In this document: positions 45,367-54,269 of the stretch, piece after piece
Position numbering within the stretch: the stretch's first letter is position 1
Layout: each line of letters begins with the position of its first letter
Assembly: GCA_002381805.1 (NCBI GenBank)
Contig: DFXZ01000010.1
Location: forward strand, 186,001 to 250,000
Direction: 5' to 3'
Source of the DNA: Bdellovibrio sp. UBA4095
Lineage (GTDB): Bacteria; Bdellovibrionota; Bdellovibrionia; Bdellovibrionales; Bdellovibrionaceae
Length of the DNA: 64,000 nucleotides
The notes under the pieces: generated by a model
Databases searched by the model: none
Told to the model about the DNA's origin: nothing
Seen by the model: only the letters and a program-made list of their open reading frames with translations
Made by a program: the position numbers and the translations under genes

Positions 45367-48300
45367 TTACCGAGGCATCGCGCAACGAAAGCCAAACATA
45401 AAGTTCGACTCTGAACCACCGGCAAAAAGATCATGAGATGAGATACCGGAAGCGCCCATAAACCAGGCGCCACCACGCAGTCCAACAGCAGGACTATGGT
45501 TTTTGAACACATCAGGAGTCACGGTGGTTGTACTGTCGCGCACACTGACTTGACCGTTGATATTGACAGTCCCATCAGAAGAAAATGCACCGGCAGTGGC
45601 CCCTTCCATTCCTTGCGTAAAGCCCGTGACGAGAGGTCCCGCTTGCACACCGCTTAGGTCAGTCCACTCTGCAAGATTTCCGATCATATCGTGAACGCCG
45701 AAGCGACTGATACAAGCATTAGGACCTTGATTGGTCGCCCCTGCCCGGTTCGTTCTGCGAAGTTTGTTATTATTATCCAACCAAAATCCATCACTATCAC
45801 TGTCATTCGCTCCATGCGTGTTCGTGTTACATCGAGCGTTCGCAGCATCTGTGGCAGAGCCGCCATTACGCCCCCCTGTGCCTGACGTCGCTGGATCAAC
45901 TGTACCGAGCGCAGCCATTTGCCAAACACTGTCTGGAATAAGCACCTTACCTGAATTCATGCAAGCTACGGCCGCTTGAAACCATGTGATACCTCTTGCT
46001 GGAAAGACATCGGGTTTCGACACCGCAAAAACCGGAGAGGTCCCCGAGCCATCGCGATTAAAGCTTGCCGGGCGATTTGCAGAGTTAACATAGAAGTAGT
46101 CCCCACCCGCCGTGGAACTATCAGCAAAATACTGAGTCCCAGTCCCATCGGCTGCTGACCAGACACTTGCCTCATACTTATCAACACACCATGATCCAAC
46201 CGCAATCATAACATCGTTCGAAGTTCCTCTATCGCAGCTTCTAAGACCGGCTGTCCCGCCGGGACCCGAGCCGAAGTACTGCCAACTTGTTCCATTGCAA
46301 AACTCCATAGCTTTCGTCAAATAATTGTAGCGCTGGGCCCCTTCCGTCGTTGCATTACAGGCCATCGTCGTTTGACCAAACTTTACCTCGCCGGAAACAT
46401 GCAACTTCGCTTTAGGATCAGTATTTCCGATACCCACCGATCCAGAACTAAAATAAAGGTCACCGCTTGTTCCAACCCATGCATTCGTCATGCTTGATGG
46501 GAAGCGAGCTGCCGCTAAGGTTCCGGAACCAATATTTGATGCATTCGTGGTATCCGTTGATGCGGAAGCGACCAGACCGCTAACTTGCGCATGGGCTATG
46601 GATATATTCACACAAGACAGGTTGTCCGTTGCCGCGGTCCAACTCAATGTTTGCCCAGCAGTACAACCAACTCCGCCAAAAGATTGAGTACCATTAACAG
46701 TAGAGCGCAAGTCGAACATTGACATAAAATTGGGATTCCATGAAGTTCCATTGTATCGCAAAGCCTGACCCGTCGCTGAAGCAGTGGTTGAGACAGCTTG
46801 ACCTTTTACTTGCTCGACAGAAGGATTCGGCAGACTGCCATCAAGATCTCCGCTAAGATCTGCTGAAGCACTTAAAGCACCGGTAACGCGTGCGTCATTA
46901 CCCTGGGCGGCAACTCCGGCTGTAGTTCCAAAAGAAACTTCCAACTGATCAGAGCCATTCACCGCAAGTCCCGTTGATGGTGTCGTCTTTGAGTAGGCAG
47001 CGACAGTAGAGTCGACCTCGGATCCCAGCCCGTCATCAGCTGCACAGTACCAACCGCCGGCACCGGAATTCAATAAAGAGTCGTACTTGAGTACTTCATC
47101 GTCACCGCAAGAAACAGCATTCGGCATGTAGTTAAAATATTTGCTAGAAGCATTTATCAACTTATCAATCGACATCCCAGCTAAAAAAGAGTCAGAAAAG
47201 GTGCCAGTCGTGATCTTACTTGCCGCAAGATCAGGTATATCAGAACTTGCCAAATCGAGCTGAGTCGATGGGATTTTGGCAGAGCCATTTAAACTTGCCA
47301 GTCCATTTGCATTGCCTTTTTGTGCAGTCATCCGGGCATCAACTGCAGAAGAAAAATCAGAAATATCCGCGGCCTGCAAAGTAACTGCACCAGACTTCCC
47401 AGCGACGGTTTCGACATCGACTTGAATTTCCTCCCACGTTCCGTCTCCGCGTAAGAAAGTGGTATTATCAGCGGTTCCTGTCGGAGACCAAGACGCAAGT
47501 GTACCAAGTGTTGGTTTATTCAATATCTGAGTCACTCCAGAGGCCGACAGCCAGTTCGCATTACTTTGTGCAGCTGGGATCGACGGAAGATTGCTCAAAT
47601 CAGTGTAGTCCGCACTAGTAGCCACCGTCGCCAGTCCCGAAACCTGGGCAACTGGAAGGCTGATGGGCTGACAGGAAAACTTATCAGTCAATGATGACCA
47701 AACCAAGGTACTGGCCGAGGTACAGCTTCCCACATCAAAGGCCGAACCGGTTCCCGCCGTGTCTTTCAGTTCAGAGAGTTTAATATATTGTGACTGCCAG
47801 CCAGCACCATGAACATACTTAAGAAACTTTTGGTCATCCGCAGCAACTGCAGCTGCCACTGATCGACCTTGGACCGCAATCACTGATGATGTCGCCAAAG
47901 TGCCAGAAAGGTCTCCACTTAGAGAGGCACCGGCCTGCATAGCTCCGGTCAATCGCGAATCATTGCCTTGAAGTGCAGTTCCCGCAATCGAACCAAAAGA
48001 AGTCTGTAAATGATTTGAACCATCAATTGAAAGTCCTGTTGAAGGAGCCGCTTTCGCAAACGCCTGCGCCGTCGAATCCGTCTCGCTACCTACACCCGCA
48101 TCGGGAGCACAGATCCAGCCTCCCTCACCCGAGTTAACGGCTGAATCATATTTCAACACTTGATTGTTGGTACAACCAACACCCACCGGCTTATATGAAA
48201 AATACAGACCTGTGTTATTGATAAGCTTATCAATGGAAAGACCTGCTAGGAGCGCATCCGCAAAAGTGCCTGAAGTCATTTTCGTCGTGCTAAGATTAGG

Positions 48301-49383
48301 TATGTCAGTCGCGGACAAAGACGCGCCACCAGTCACTCTTCCTTTTGAATCAGTGGTTACTTTCGTATAAATTCCGGCAGTGCCCGCATCCGCAAGATTT
48401 ACGGTGACCGCGCCTAAGGAACCTCCTCCCGACAAACCAGAACCTGCATTGACTTCCGTGATTGTTCCACCATTAATTGTTGGCGTGACCCAAGCTCCAT
48501 CACCTCTGAGGAAGGTCGTGGCGTCAGCAGTACCAGTTGGCGAAATTGTCGCAACACTACCGATACCCAACCCCGAACGTGCAGTCGCGGCCGTAGTTCC
48601 GCTGGTTCCGCCATGGGCCACGTCAAGCACACCACTGATCGTAACCGCAGTTGTCGCAGAGGCCGCATGACCCGAAATATTTGCACCAAGACCAGTTCCT
48701 GTAGAGTTGAAATTATTCAAGATCGCATCAAGCTTGGTGTATCGCTGAAAAATACTTTCAACGTTGGCTTGGGTCAGTCCCTGGGCGGATTGTGTGTTGA
48801 TAAAATCAGTATCGGATTTACTATTTAGCATCTCGGAGTTTACAGCAAACCCGACAGCTCGCATACTAAAGTCAGCAATAACTTCGTCGCCACGTATTGT
48901 AAAACGAATCCGCATCTTGCGCGAATGAAGATCCGATGGAGTGTAAGTTTGATTTGATGCAACTATATTGTTGCTGACATTGACACAGTTGAGCCCCGTT
49001 CGAACCGTGCGATTGTCCAAAGACTCTTTAATAGACAAGACCGGACTTGGATTTTTTCCTTCAGGCGTTAAGGCCAAGCCACTTCCCACCAAAATATTAA
49101 GATAGCCGTTTGTTACTTTCATTTCTGAGTGCACTTCTTCACGCAGCACACAGTTGTTAACCGGATCCAAAATCTGCACGGTGACCTTAAGACCACTTTC
49201 AGTAGGTAAACTTCCATCCGGAGCCTTGACTAACGCTTGAAAGCTAATGCCTTTGTGCTGAGCCCCAGCACTTTGGGATAAAATCACAACTGCTAAAAGA
49301 AAAAATAGCTTACGCAGTCGACTATTCCCGAGAAGTTTCATTGAGTTTTTAGGAATAATGCCTCGCGATTCCATCGACTTCAT
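45367..49383 (-). CDS. Giant secreted fibre protein with C-terminal FGE/C-type-lectin-fold domain (paralogue 2)
   Basis: About 1,338 residues. A signal peptide (LFFLLAVVILSQSAGA|Q) is followed by a head region starting HKGISFQALVKAPDG. Then come two repeat blocks of about 350 residues, each beginning with GTADxTTFLRGDGxW, with units such as GLSIDKLIN...YKPVGVGC and LKDTAGTGSAFDVGSC. A collar follows, VGIGNTDPKAKLHVSGEVKFG. The last 290 residues resemble an FGE-sulfatase/C-type-lectin fold: SWCVDKYEAS, PARGITWFQAAVACMN, IGNLAEWTDL, LRGGAWF, GFRCA. Structure fits mosaic adhesive trimers of Bdellovibrio. The start is uncertain (49383, 49374 or 49341). Confidence 0.82.
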   Translation of the reverse strand: MKSMESRGIIPKNSMKLLGNSRLRKLFFLLAVVILSQSAGAQHKGISFQALVKAPDGSLPTESGLKVTVQILDPVNNCVLREEVHSEMKVTNGYLNILVGSGLALTPEGKNPSPVLSIKESLDNRTVRTGLNCVNVSNNIVASNQTYTPSDLHSRKMRIRFTIRGDEVIADFSMRAVGFAVNSEMLNSKSDTDFINTQSAQGLTQANVESIFQRYTKLDAILNNFNSTGTGLGANISGHAASATTAVTISGVLDVAHGGTSGTTAATARSGLGIGSVATISPTGTADATTFLRGDGAWVTPTINGGTITEVNAGSGLSGGGSLGAVTVNLADAGTAGIYTKVTTDSKGRVTGGASLSATDIPNLSTTKMTSGTFADALLAGLSIDKLINNTGLYFSYKPVGVGCTNNQVLKYDSAVNSGEGGWICAPDAGVGSETDSTAQAFAKAAPSTGLSIDGSNHLQTSFGSIAGTALQGNDSRLTGAMQAGASLSGDLSGTLATSSVIAVQGRSVAAAVAADDQKFLKYVHGAGWQSQYIKLSELKDTAGTGSAFDVGSCTSASTLVWSSLTDKFSCQPISLPVAQVSGLATVATSADYTDLSNLPSIPAAQSNANWLSASGVTQILNKPTLGTLASWSPTGTADNTTFLRGDGTWEEIQVDVETVAGKSGAVTLQAADISDFSSAVDARMTAQKGNANGLASLNGSAKIPSTQLDLASSDIPDLAASKITTGTFSDSFLAGMSIDKLINASSKYFNYMPNAVSCGDDEVLKYDSLLNSGAGGWYCAADDGLGSEVDSTVAAYSKTTPSTGLAVNGSDQLEVSFGTTAGVAAQGNDARVTGALSASADLSGDLDGSLPNPSVEQVKGQAVSTTASATGQALRYNGTSWNPNFMSMFDLRSTVNGTQSFGGVGCTAGQTLSWTAATDNLSCVNISIAHAQVSGLVASASTDTTNASNIGSGTLAAARFPSSMTNAWVGTSGDLYFSSGSVGIGNTDPKAKLHVSGEVKFGQTTMACNATTEGAQRYNYLTKAMEFCNGTSWQYFGSGPGGTAGLRSCDRGTSNDVMIAVGSWCVDKYEASVWSAADGTGTQYFADSSTAGGDYFYVNSANRPASFNRDGSGTSPVFAVSKPDVFPARGITWFQAAVACMNSGKVLIPDSVWQMAALGTVDPATSGTGGRNGGSATDAANARCNTNTHGANDSDSDGFWLDNNNKLRRTNRAGATNQGPNACISRFGVHDMIGNLAEWTDLSGVQAGPLVTGFTQGMEGATAGAFSSDGTVNINGQVSVRDSTTTVTPDVFKNHSPAVGLRGGAWFMGASGISSHDLFAGGSESNFMFGFRCAMPR
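46500..48545 (-). repeat. Two ~1.05-kb coding superrepeats in fibre paralogue 2
   Basis: Blocks approximately 47490-48545 and 46500-47460, each introduced by the GTADxTTFLRGDGxW element, and sharing the same order of units. DNA identity is moderate, so they are old duplications held by selection on protein structure. Confidence 0.6.
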
Positions 49384-49384
49384 C

Positions 49385-52300
49385 CTATCGCTGTCTCGCA
49401 CATCGGAAGCCGATCTTCCAACTACTTACTGATCCTGCATTACTTAGATCGATAGCAGTGATACCCGCTTTAGTTGAATCCGACCAGCTGCCACCACGAA
49501 CTGCAGCTGCAGGTGTCCCATTTTGCCAGGCACATGTTCCGGGAGTATTTGTCTCCCCTTTACAAGCATAGGTAGAACCATTTATGTTCCAAGTCGCATC
49601 GGATGTTGTGAATGGCCCAGCCGTGCCGATCTCTTGACCTTGAGTAAATCCGGAAATTACCGCACCCGCCTGTGTACCATGTAAATCGGTCCACTCCGCA
49701 AGGTTTCCGATGAGGTCTTCAGCTCCGTATCGACTGATGCAGGCCTGCGTCCCCTGAACAGTGGCCCCCGCTTTAGCAGTAGGTCGTACCTTATTGTTGG
49801 CATCAAGCCATTTGCCATTTCCGTCGACATCGTTCGAAGCACCTTGTGTATTGATATTGCATCGAGCATCGTTATGATCAGTTGCCGAGCCTCCCGCTGA
49901 ACCACCGGTTCCCGAGGAAGCACCGGGATCATTCGTCCCCAAAGCGGCAATTTGCCAAACCGTATCCGGTATCAAAACTTTTCCTGAGTTTGCACATGCG
50001 ACAACTGCCTGATACCAAGTGATACCTCGTGCCGGAATCACGTTGGGCTTGGATAGTGCGTAAACTATAGTGGAACCAGAGCCGTTTCGATTGAAAGAGG
50101 CTGGTAGATAGGACGTTCCGGGGTATACCAACCCATCCGCAATATCTGCCTCATTGAAAAGCTGTGCTCCGCTACCATCAGAAGTGGCCCACAGACTAGC
50201 TTCGTATTTATCCACACACCAAGAGCCTACCTGAACCATGACATCATTGGGGTTACCGGTGTCGCAATTTCTTAGACCACCGCCACCTGAGGACGTGAAG
50301 TTCTGCCAAGTAGTGCCGTCACAGAATTGCATGACTTTAGTTGCAGAGTTGTAGCGTTGAGCACCCTCACTATCTGCGCTACAAGCAAGTGCACTCTCTC
50401 CCATTTTGATCTCGCCAGAAACATCGAGTTTTGCTTTGGGGCTAGTGTTACCGATTCCAACATTTCCAGTTAGAGTTTTATAAAGATCACTTCCTGAAAT
50501 TGTCCATAAAGCATCTGTCACACTCGCAGGAAAACGCGCGACATCCAAAGTACCAGAGCTAATATTGGATGCGTTCGTTGTGTCTGTTGTCGCTGAAGCC
50601 GCAAGTCCACTGACCTGACTGCTGGCAATGGCAATTGCTGTACAAGACAAATTATCGGTGGCAGCGGTCCAAGTTAAAGTCTCGCTGCTTGTACAGCCTG
50701 TACCCCCGAAAGCCTGAGTTCCCGTGACTGTCGAGCGAAGATCAAACATTGACACAAAGTTAGGAGTCCAACCCGTCCCGTTGTAACGAAGCACTTGCCC
50801 CGCAGAGGTCGCAGTCGCTGTGACAGCTTGACCTTTAATTCTCTCGACAGTCGGATTTGGCAAGGTTCCTGAAAGGTCTCCGCCAAGGGTCGTTGCAGCC
50901 TGGAACGCACCCGTAATACGAGTGTCATTACCTTGCATAACTGTCCCTGCAGTGGTGCCAAAATTCACAATCAACTGATTGGAGCCATTCACCGTCAAAC
51001 CTGTAGACGGAGCATTTTTAGCAAACGCCTGAACTGTCGGATCTGTTTCGGTTCCAATTCCTGAATCACTTGCACACTTCCAACCACCAGCGCCGGCATT
51101 TAAGGTGGAGTCATACTTAAGCACTTGGTTATCAGAACAAGCTGAACCGTTGGGCATATAGTTAAAGTACTTGCCGGCACCATTAATTAATTTATCAATT
51201 GAAAGTCCCGCCAGCATCGCATCTGCAAATGAGCCCGAAGTAATTTTGGAAGCATCCAAAGCCGGGATGTCCGAGCTTGTAAGATCGAGTTGCGTCGAAG
51301 GCACCTTTCCTGAAGCATTTAGCGTCGCTAAGCCATTAGCCGCACCTTTTTGCAGTGTGATTCTCGCGTCGGCAGCGATATTAAAATCCGTAATGTCTGC
51401 AGCCTCTAGAGTCACTGCGCCGGTTTTTCCTGCCACACTACTGACTCCGCTATTCACAGCAGTCCAAGCCCCATCACCTCTAAGAAACGTAGTATTATCG
51501 GCAGTTCCTGTCGGAGAAAGACTGGACAGCGTACCGAGCGTGGGCTTATTTAATATCTGCGCTACTCCAGACACCGCATTCCAATCGGAATTGACCTGTG
51601 CCGCAGGAATCGTCGGTTTATTTATGAGATCAGCATAGTCACCGCTAGTGGCGACCGTAGCCAAACCGGTAAGATTACCAGCGGCCAAGGAAATATTCTG
51701 ACAGGCAAATTGGTCTGTTAACGAGGACCACGCCAGGGTTTGACCTGAGGTGCAACTTGCCACATCGAATGCACTTCCAGTCCCCGCATTATTTCTTAGC
51801 TCAGAAAGTTTCACAAAGTGAGGTTGCCAACCACTGCCATGCACATACTTATAAAATTTCTGATCATCTCCGGCTACGGCCGCCGCTGCCGCAACTCCAT
51901 TTATTCTTGCGACCGTAGGGGATGGCAAAGTTCCTGATAAATCACCAGAAAGCGAAGTCGATGTTTGAAAAGCACCAGTAATTCTTGAGTCATTTCCTTC
52001 TGCCACAGTCCCTGCTGCTGTACCAAAGGTCACTTGCAACTGATTTGAACCATTAATTTCAAGTCCCGCACCTGGAGTCGTCTTTGCGAAAGCTTGAACT
52101 GTCGGATCCGTTTCCGCACCGACCCCGGAATCTGCAGCACACTTCCAACCGCCATCGGCTCCCAAAGTGGAATCATATTTTAAAACTTCGTCGTTAGCAC
52201 AAGAAATGCCATTGGGCTTATAGTTAAAGTACTTGGCTGTTGCACTAATGAGTTTATCGACAGACAGTCCCGCGAGCATTGAGTCGGCAAATGTACCTGT

Positions 52301-53344
52301 GGTGATTTTGCTGGCATCTAATGCAGGAATGTCGGCGGCACTTAAAGTGGTACCACTCGTCACACGACCTTGGGCATCGGTCGTCACCTTCGTATATGAT
52401 CCTGCCGTTCCTACGTCTGTTAGATTTAAAGTCACTGCCCCTGAAGTACCACCACCACTTAAACCCGTTCCTGCTGTGACTTCCGTTATCGTTCCTGAAC
52501 CCACAGCCATTGGGGCCCATGAACCATCACCCCGCAAATAAGTTGTATTATCCGCTGTCCCTGAAGGAGACCAAGTTGCCAGATCGCCGAGTCCCAAGTT
52601 AGTGCGAGCAGCAGTTGCAGTTGTGGCACCAGTTCCACCGTTAGCAAGAGCGACAACTCCAGTGACATTCCCCGCCGTAGTCGCTGTAGCGGCGCTTCCG
52701 GTGATGTTGGCACTCAGTGCAGTACCCGCAGCGTTGAAGTTATTTAGAATGTTATCTAGCTTTGTGAATCGCTGAAAAATACTTTCGACATTCGCTTGAG
52801 TCAGGTTGTCGCCTGATTTGACGTTGATAAAATCTTCGTCGGTTTTATTATTCAGCATTTCGGAATTCACCGCAAAGGCCACAGCTCGCATATTGAAGTC
52901 AGCAACAACTTGATCGCCAAGAATGTTCAGACGCAAACGTAACTTTCGGGTGTGAGAGTTGCTTGGCGTATAAGCTTGACTTATTGCCACGACATTATTG
53001 TTGATATCTACGCAATTCAAATTAGAGCGTGCCGTGGCGTTATCCATGGCCTGAACAATAGACAACACTGGAGTCGGGTTGCGACCAGGAGGTGTGGTCG
53101 CAAGGCTGCTACCAATCAATAAGTTTATATATCCGTTCGAAACATTAATACTGGCGTGCTCTTCTTCTCGCAGAACACAATTTGTGACCGGATCTAGAAT
53201 TTGTACGGTTACAGTAAGGCCACTTGCTGTGGGATAGCTGCCATTAGGTCGCTTAATAACCGCTTGAAAATTGATACCCTTGTGTTGGGCAAAAACGAAC
53301 TCTCCCGAAAATATCAAAGCAATTACAAGTAAGAATTTACTCAT
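49385..53344 (-). CDS. Giant secreted fibre protein with C-terminal FGE/C-type-lectin-fold domain (paralogue 1)
   Basis: 1,319 residues from the ATG at 53344, with AAGGAG at 6 bases. Signal peptide ends VFA|QHKG. The head (about 20-170) is close to that of the next gene: FQAVIKRPNGSYPTASGL, CVLREEEHASINVSNGYIN. Two repeat blocks of about 350 residues follow, then a collar, VGIGNTSPKAKLDVSGEIKMG, and a C-terminal domain (about 1020-1319) with SWCVDKYEAS, GITWYQAVVACANSGK, IGNLAEWTDL and GFRCARQR. FGE catalytic cysteines are not obviously conserved, so the domain probably binds ligand instead of making formylglycine. Upstream lipoprotein overlaps by 8 bases. Probable role: prey recognition or surface attachment. 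Confidence 0.85.
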   Translation of the reverse strand: MSKFLLVIALIFSGEFVFAQHKGINFQAVIKRPNGSYPTASGLTVTVQILDPVTNCVLREEEHASINVSNGYINLLIGSSLATTPPGRNPTPVLSIVQAMDNATARSNLNCVDINNNVVAISQAYTPSNSHTRKLRLRLNILGDQVVADFNMRAVAFAVNSEMLNNKTDEDFINVKSGDNLTQANVESIFQRFTKLDNILNNFNAAGTALSANITGSAATATTAGNVTGVVALANGGTGATTATAARTNLGLGDLATWSPSGTADNTTYLRGDGSWAPMAVGSGTITEVTAGTGLSGGGTSGAVTLNLTDVGTAGSYTKVTTDAQGRVTSGTTLSAADIPALDASKITTGTFADSMLAGLSVDKLISATAKYFNYKPNGISCANDEVLKYDSTLGADGGWKCAADSGVGAETDPTVQAFAKTTPGAGLEINGSNQLQVTFGTAAGTVAEGNDSRITGAFQTSTSLSGDLSGTLPSPTVARINGVAAAAAVAGDDQKFYKYVHGSGWQPHFVKLSELRNNAGTGSAFDVASCTSGQTLAWSSLTDQFACQNISLAAGNLTGLATVATSGDYADLINKPTIPAAQVNSDWNAVSGVAQILNKPTLGTLSSLSPTGTADNTTFLRGDGAWTAVNSGVSSVAGKTGAVTLEAADITDFNIAADARITLQKGAANGLATLNASGKVPSTQLDLTSSDIPALDASKITSGSFADAMLAGLSIDKLINGAGKYFNYMPNGSACSDNQVLKYDSTLNAGAGGWKCASDSGIGTETDPTVQAFAKNAPSTGLTVNGSNQLIVNFGTTAGTVMQGNDTRITGAFQAATTLGGDLSGTLPNPTVERIKGQAVTATATSAGQVLRYNGTGWTPNFVSMFDLRSTVTGTQAFGGTGCTSSETLTWTAATDNLSCTAIAIASSQVSGLAASATTDTTNASNISSGTLDVARFPASVTDALWTISGSDLYKTLTGNVGIGNTSPKAKLDVSGEIKMGESALACSADSEGAQRYNSATKVMQFCDGTTWQNFTSSGGGGLRNCDTGNPNDVMVQVGSWCVDKYEASLWATSDGSGAQLFNEADIADGLVYPGTSYLPASFNRNGSGSTIVYALSKPNVIPARGITWYQAVVACANSGKVLIPDTVWQIAALGTNDPGASSGTGGSAGGSATDHNDARCNINTQGASNDVDGNGKWLDANNKVRPTAKAGATVQGTQACISRYGAEDLIGNLAEWTDLHGTQAGAVISGFTQGQEIGTAGPFTTSDATWNINGSTYACKGETNTPGTCAWQNGTPAAAVRGGSWSDSTKAGITAIDLSNAGSVSSWKIGFRCARQR
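50550..52570 (-). repeat. Two ~1.05-kb coding superrepeats in fibre paralogue 1
   Basis: Blocks approximately 51515-52570 and 50550-51510. Each starts with GTADNTTxLRGDGxW and carries the same order: AGLSxDKLI, KYFNYxPNG, VLKYDST, GGWKCAxDSG, NGSNQLxVxFGTxAGT, GDLSGTLPxPTV. The same blocks occur in the neighbouring paralogue, so duplication within a gene preceded or accompanied duplication of the whole gene. Confidence 0.6.
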
Positions 53345-53666
53345 AAAAAGCTCCTTCGATTTTCCAGTTATTTCCATTCAGACTCTGAGTCTTTTCGGAT
53401 ACTTCACCAAAAACAGCCTTTACTTCATAGCCAGGAGTTCCACCTGAAGTGGTTACCACTTCACCATAGATAAAGTCGGGCTCTTCTCTATTCAGAGCAT
53501 CGATAGCGTCAGTCAAATTTGTGATACTGGATTCCAAAGAGCAAGATGTGAGAAATAGGAGCACCGAGAACGGCAGGAGAATTTTGATAAGTCCTGCTAT
53601 CGTCCCAAAACGTGCCAGAAGTCCGAAATCAGCTTCTTCTGTGAAGCCACTCTTGATGCGATTCAT
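53337..53666 (-). CDS. Small lipoprotein preceding the fibre genes
   Basis: 109 residues from the ATG at 53666. A hydrophobic stretch and lipobox LLFLTSC|SLESS appear near residue 44, so the region before the signal is unusually long; a closer non-ATG start is possible. The mature part (about 66 residues) reads TNLTDAIDALN then a beta-rich tail with EVSEKTQSLNGNNWKIEG. The stop overlaps the start of fibre paralogue 1 by 8 bases, so it is co-translated. It could be an outer-membrane partner or anchor for the fibres. Confidence 0.65.
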   Translation of the reverse strand: MNRIKSGFTEEADFGLLARFGTIAGLIKILLPFSVLLFLTSCSLESSITNLTDAIDALNREEPDFIYGEVVTTSGGTPGYEVKAVFGEVSEKTQSLNGNNWKIEGAFYE

Positions 53667-53858
53667 GAGTATGTTTTCGGTATTCTTGACCGTTTTCTTG
53701 ACAATCCTAAGTATAATTCTAATTAGAACCCCTGGATGGATTGTATCAAACTTGATCAAAGACGAGCTCGGGAAGCTGCTCGCATCAAATATATGATAAG
53801 AGCAACTCCCGGTCCGGACTGATGTTAACTTTTGGTTACAAAATTATAATCCTGAGAC

Positions 53859-54158
53859 TCACCGTTTAAGTTTCGATGGTGGCTGTTCATTATCCTCCAT
53901 TCTCTTTCGTGGAGGTTTGCGTGGTTCACTTTCTTCCTGAGCATTCCAGTCGGCATTTTCTGTGTCACGATAAGAGAACTCTTTGATACGGTCTTGGGTT
54001 TCGCTTTCCCGGTAAGGACCTCGACCTTCGTGAGGACCCGGTTTAAGATCCTTTTTCTCATTCCCGTAGGGACCTTTCTCATAGTAAAGATCAAGATTCA
54101 TTTTCTCATCCATTGTATCTGGATGTGGGCGTTTTGTTTGCGGTGATCTTTTGGGCAT
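53859..54158 (-). CDS. Small highly charged protein, unrecognised
   Basis: 99 residues with no hydrophobic segment, so cytoplasmic and probably disordered. It begins MPKRSPQTKRPHPDT and is rich in Lys, Arg, Glu, Asp and Pro, with repeated KGPYGNEKKDLKPGPHEGRGPYRE-like GPY units. A very strong GGGGAGG sits 4 bases before the ATG, the main reason to believe it. A competing frame (53825-54094) has no such site. The role is unknown; similar tails are seen on nucleic-acid-binding or stress proteins. Confidence 0.6.
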   Translation of the reverse strand: MPKRSPQTKRPHPDTMDEKMNLDLYYEKGPYGNEKKDLKPGPHEGRGPYRESETQDRIKEFSYRDTENADWNAQEESEPRKPPRKRMEDNEQPPSKLKR

Positions 54159-54269
54159 AAAACCTCCCCTTGCACCTCAGGTTGCAAAAAGAAAGCCTCT
54201 TCAAATCCTTTCAGTTCAAAGGCCGACTAGAGCATGGGGCAAAAGTTCACATTTTTAAAGCACTTCGTC

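Noticed and set aside
49388..50290. Diversity-generating retroelement target
   Set aside because: The C-type-lectin-like domain is suggestive, but no reverse transcriptase, accessory gene or template repeat occurs in the window.
53825..54094. Second minus-strand frame overlapping the small charged protein
   Set aside because: The frame with GGGGAGG before its ATG (54158) is the better candidate; both cannot be real.
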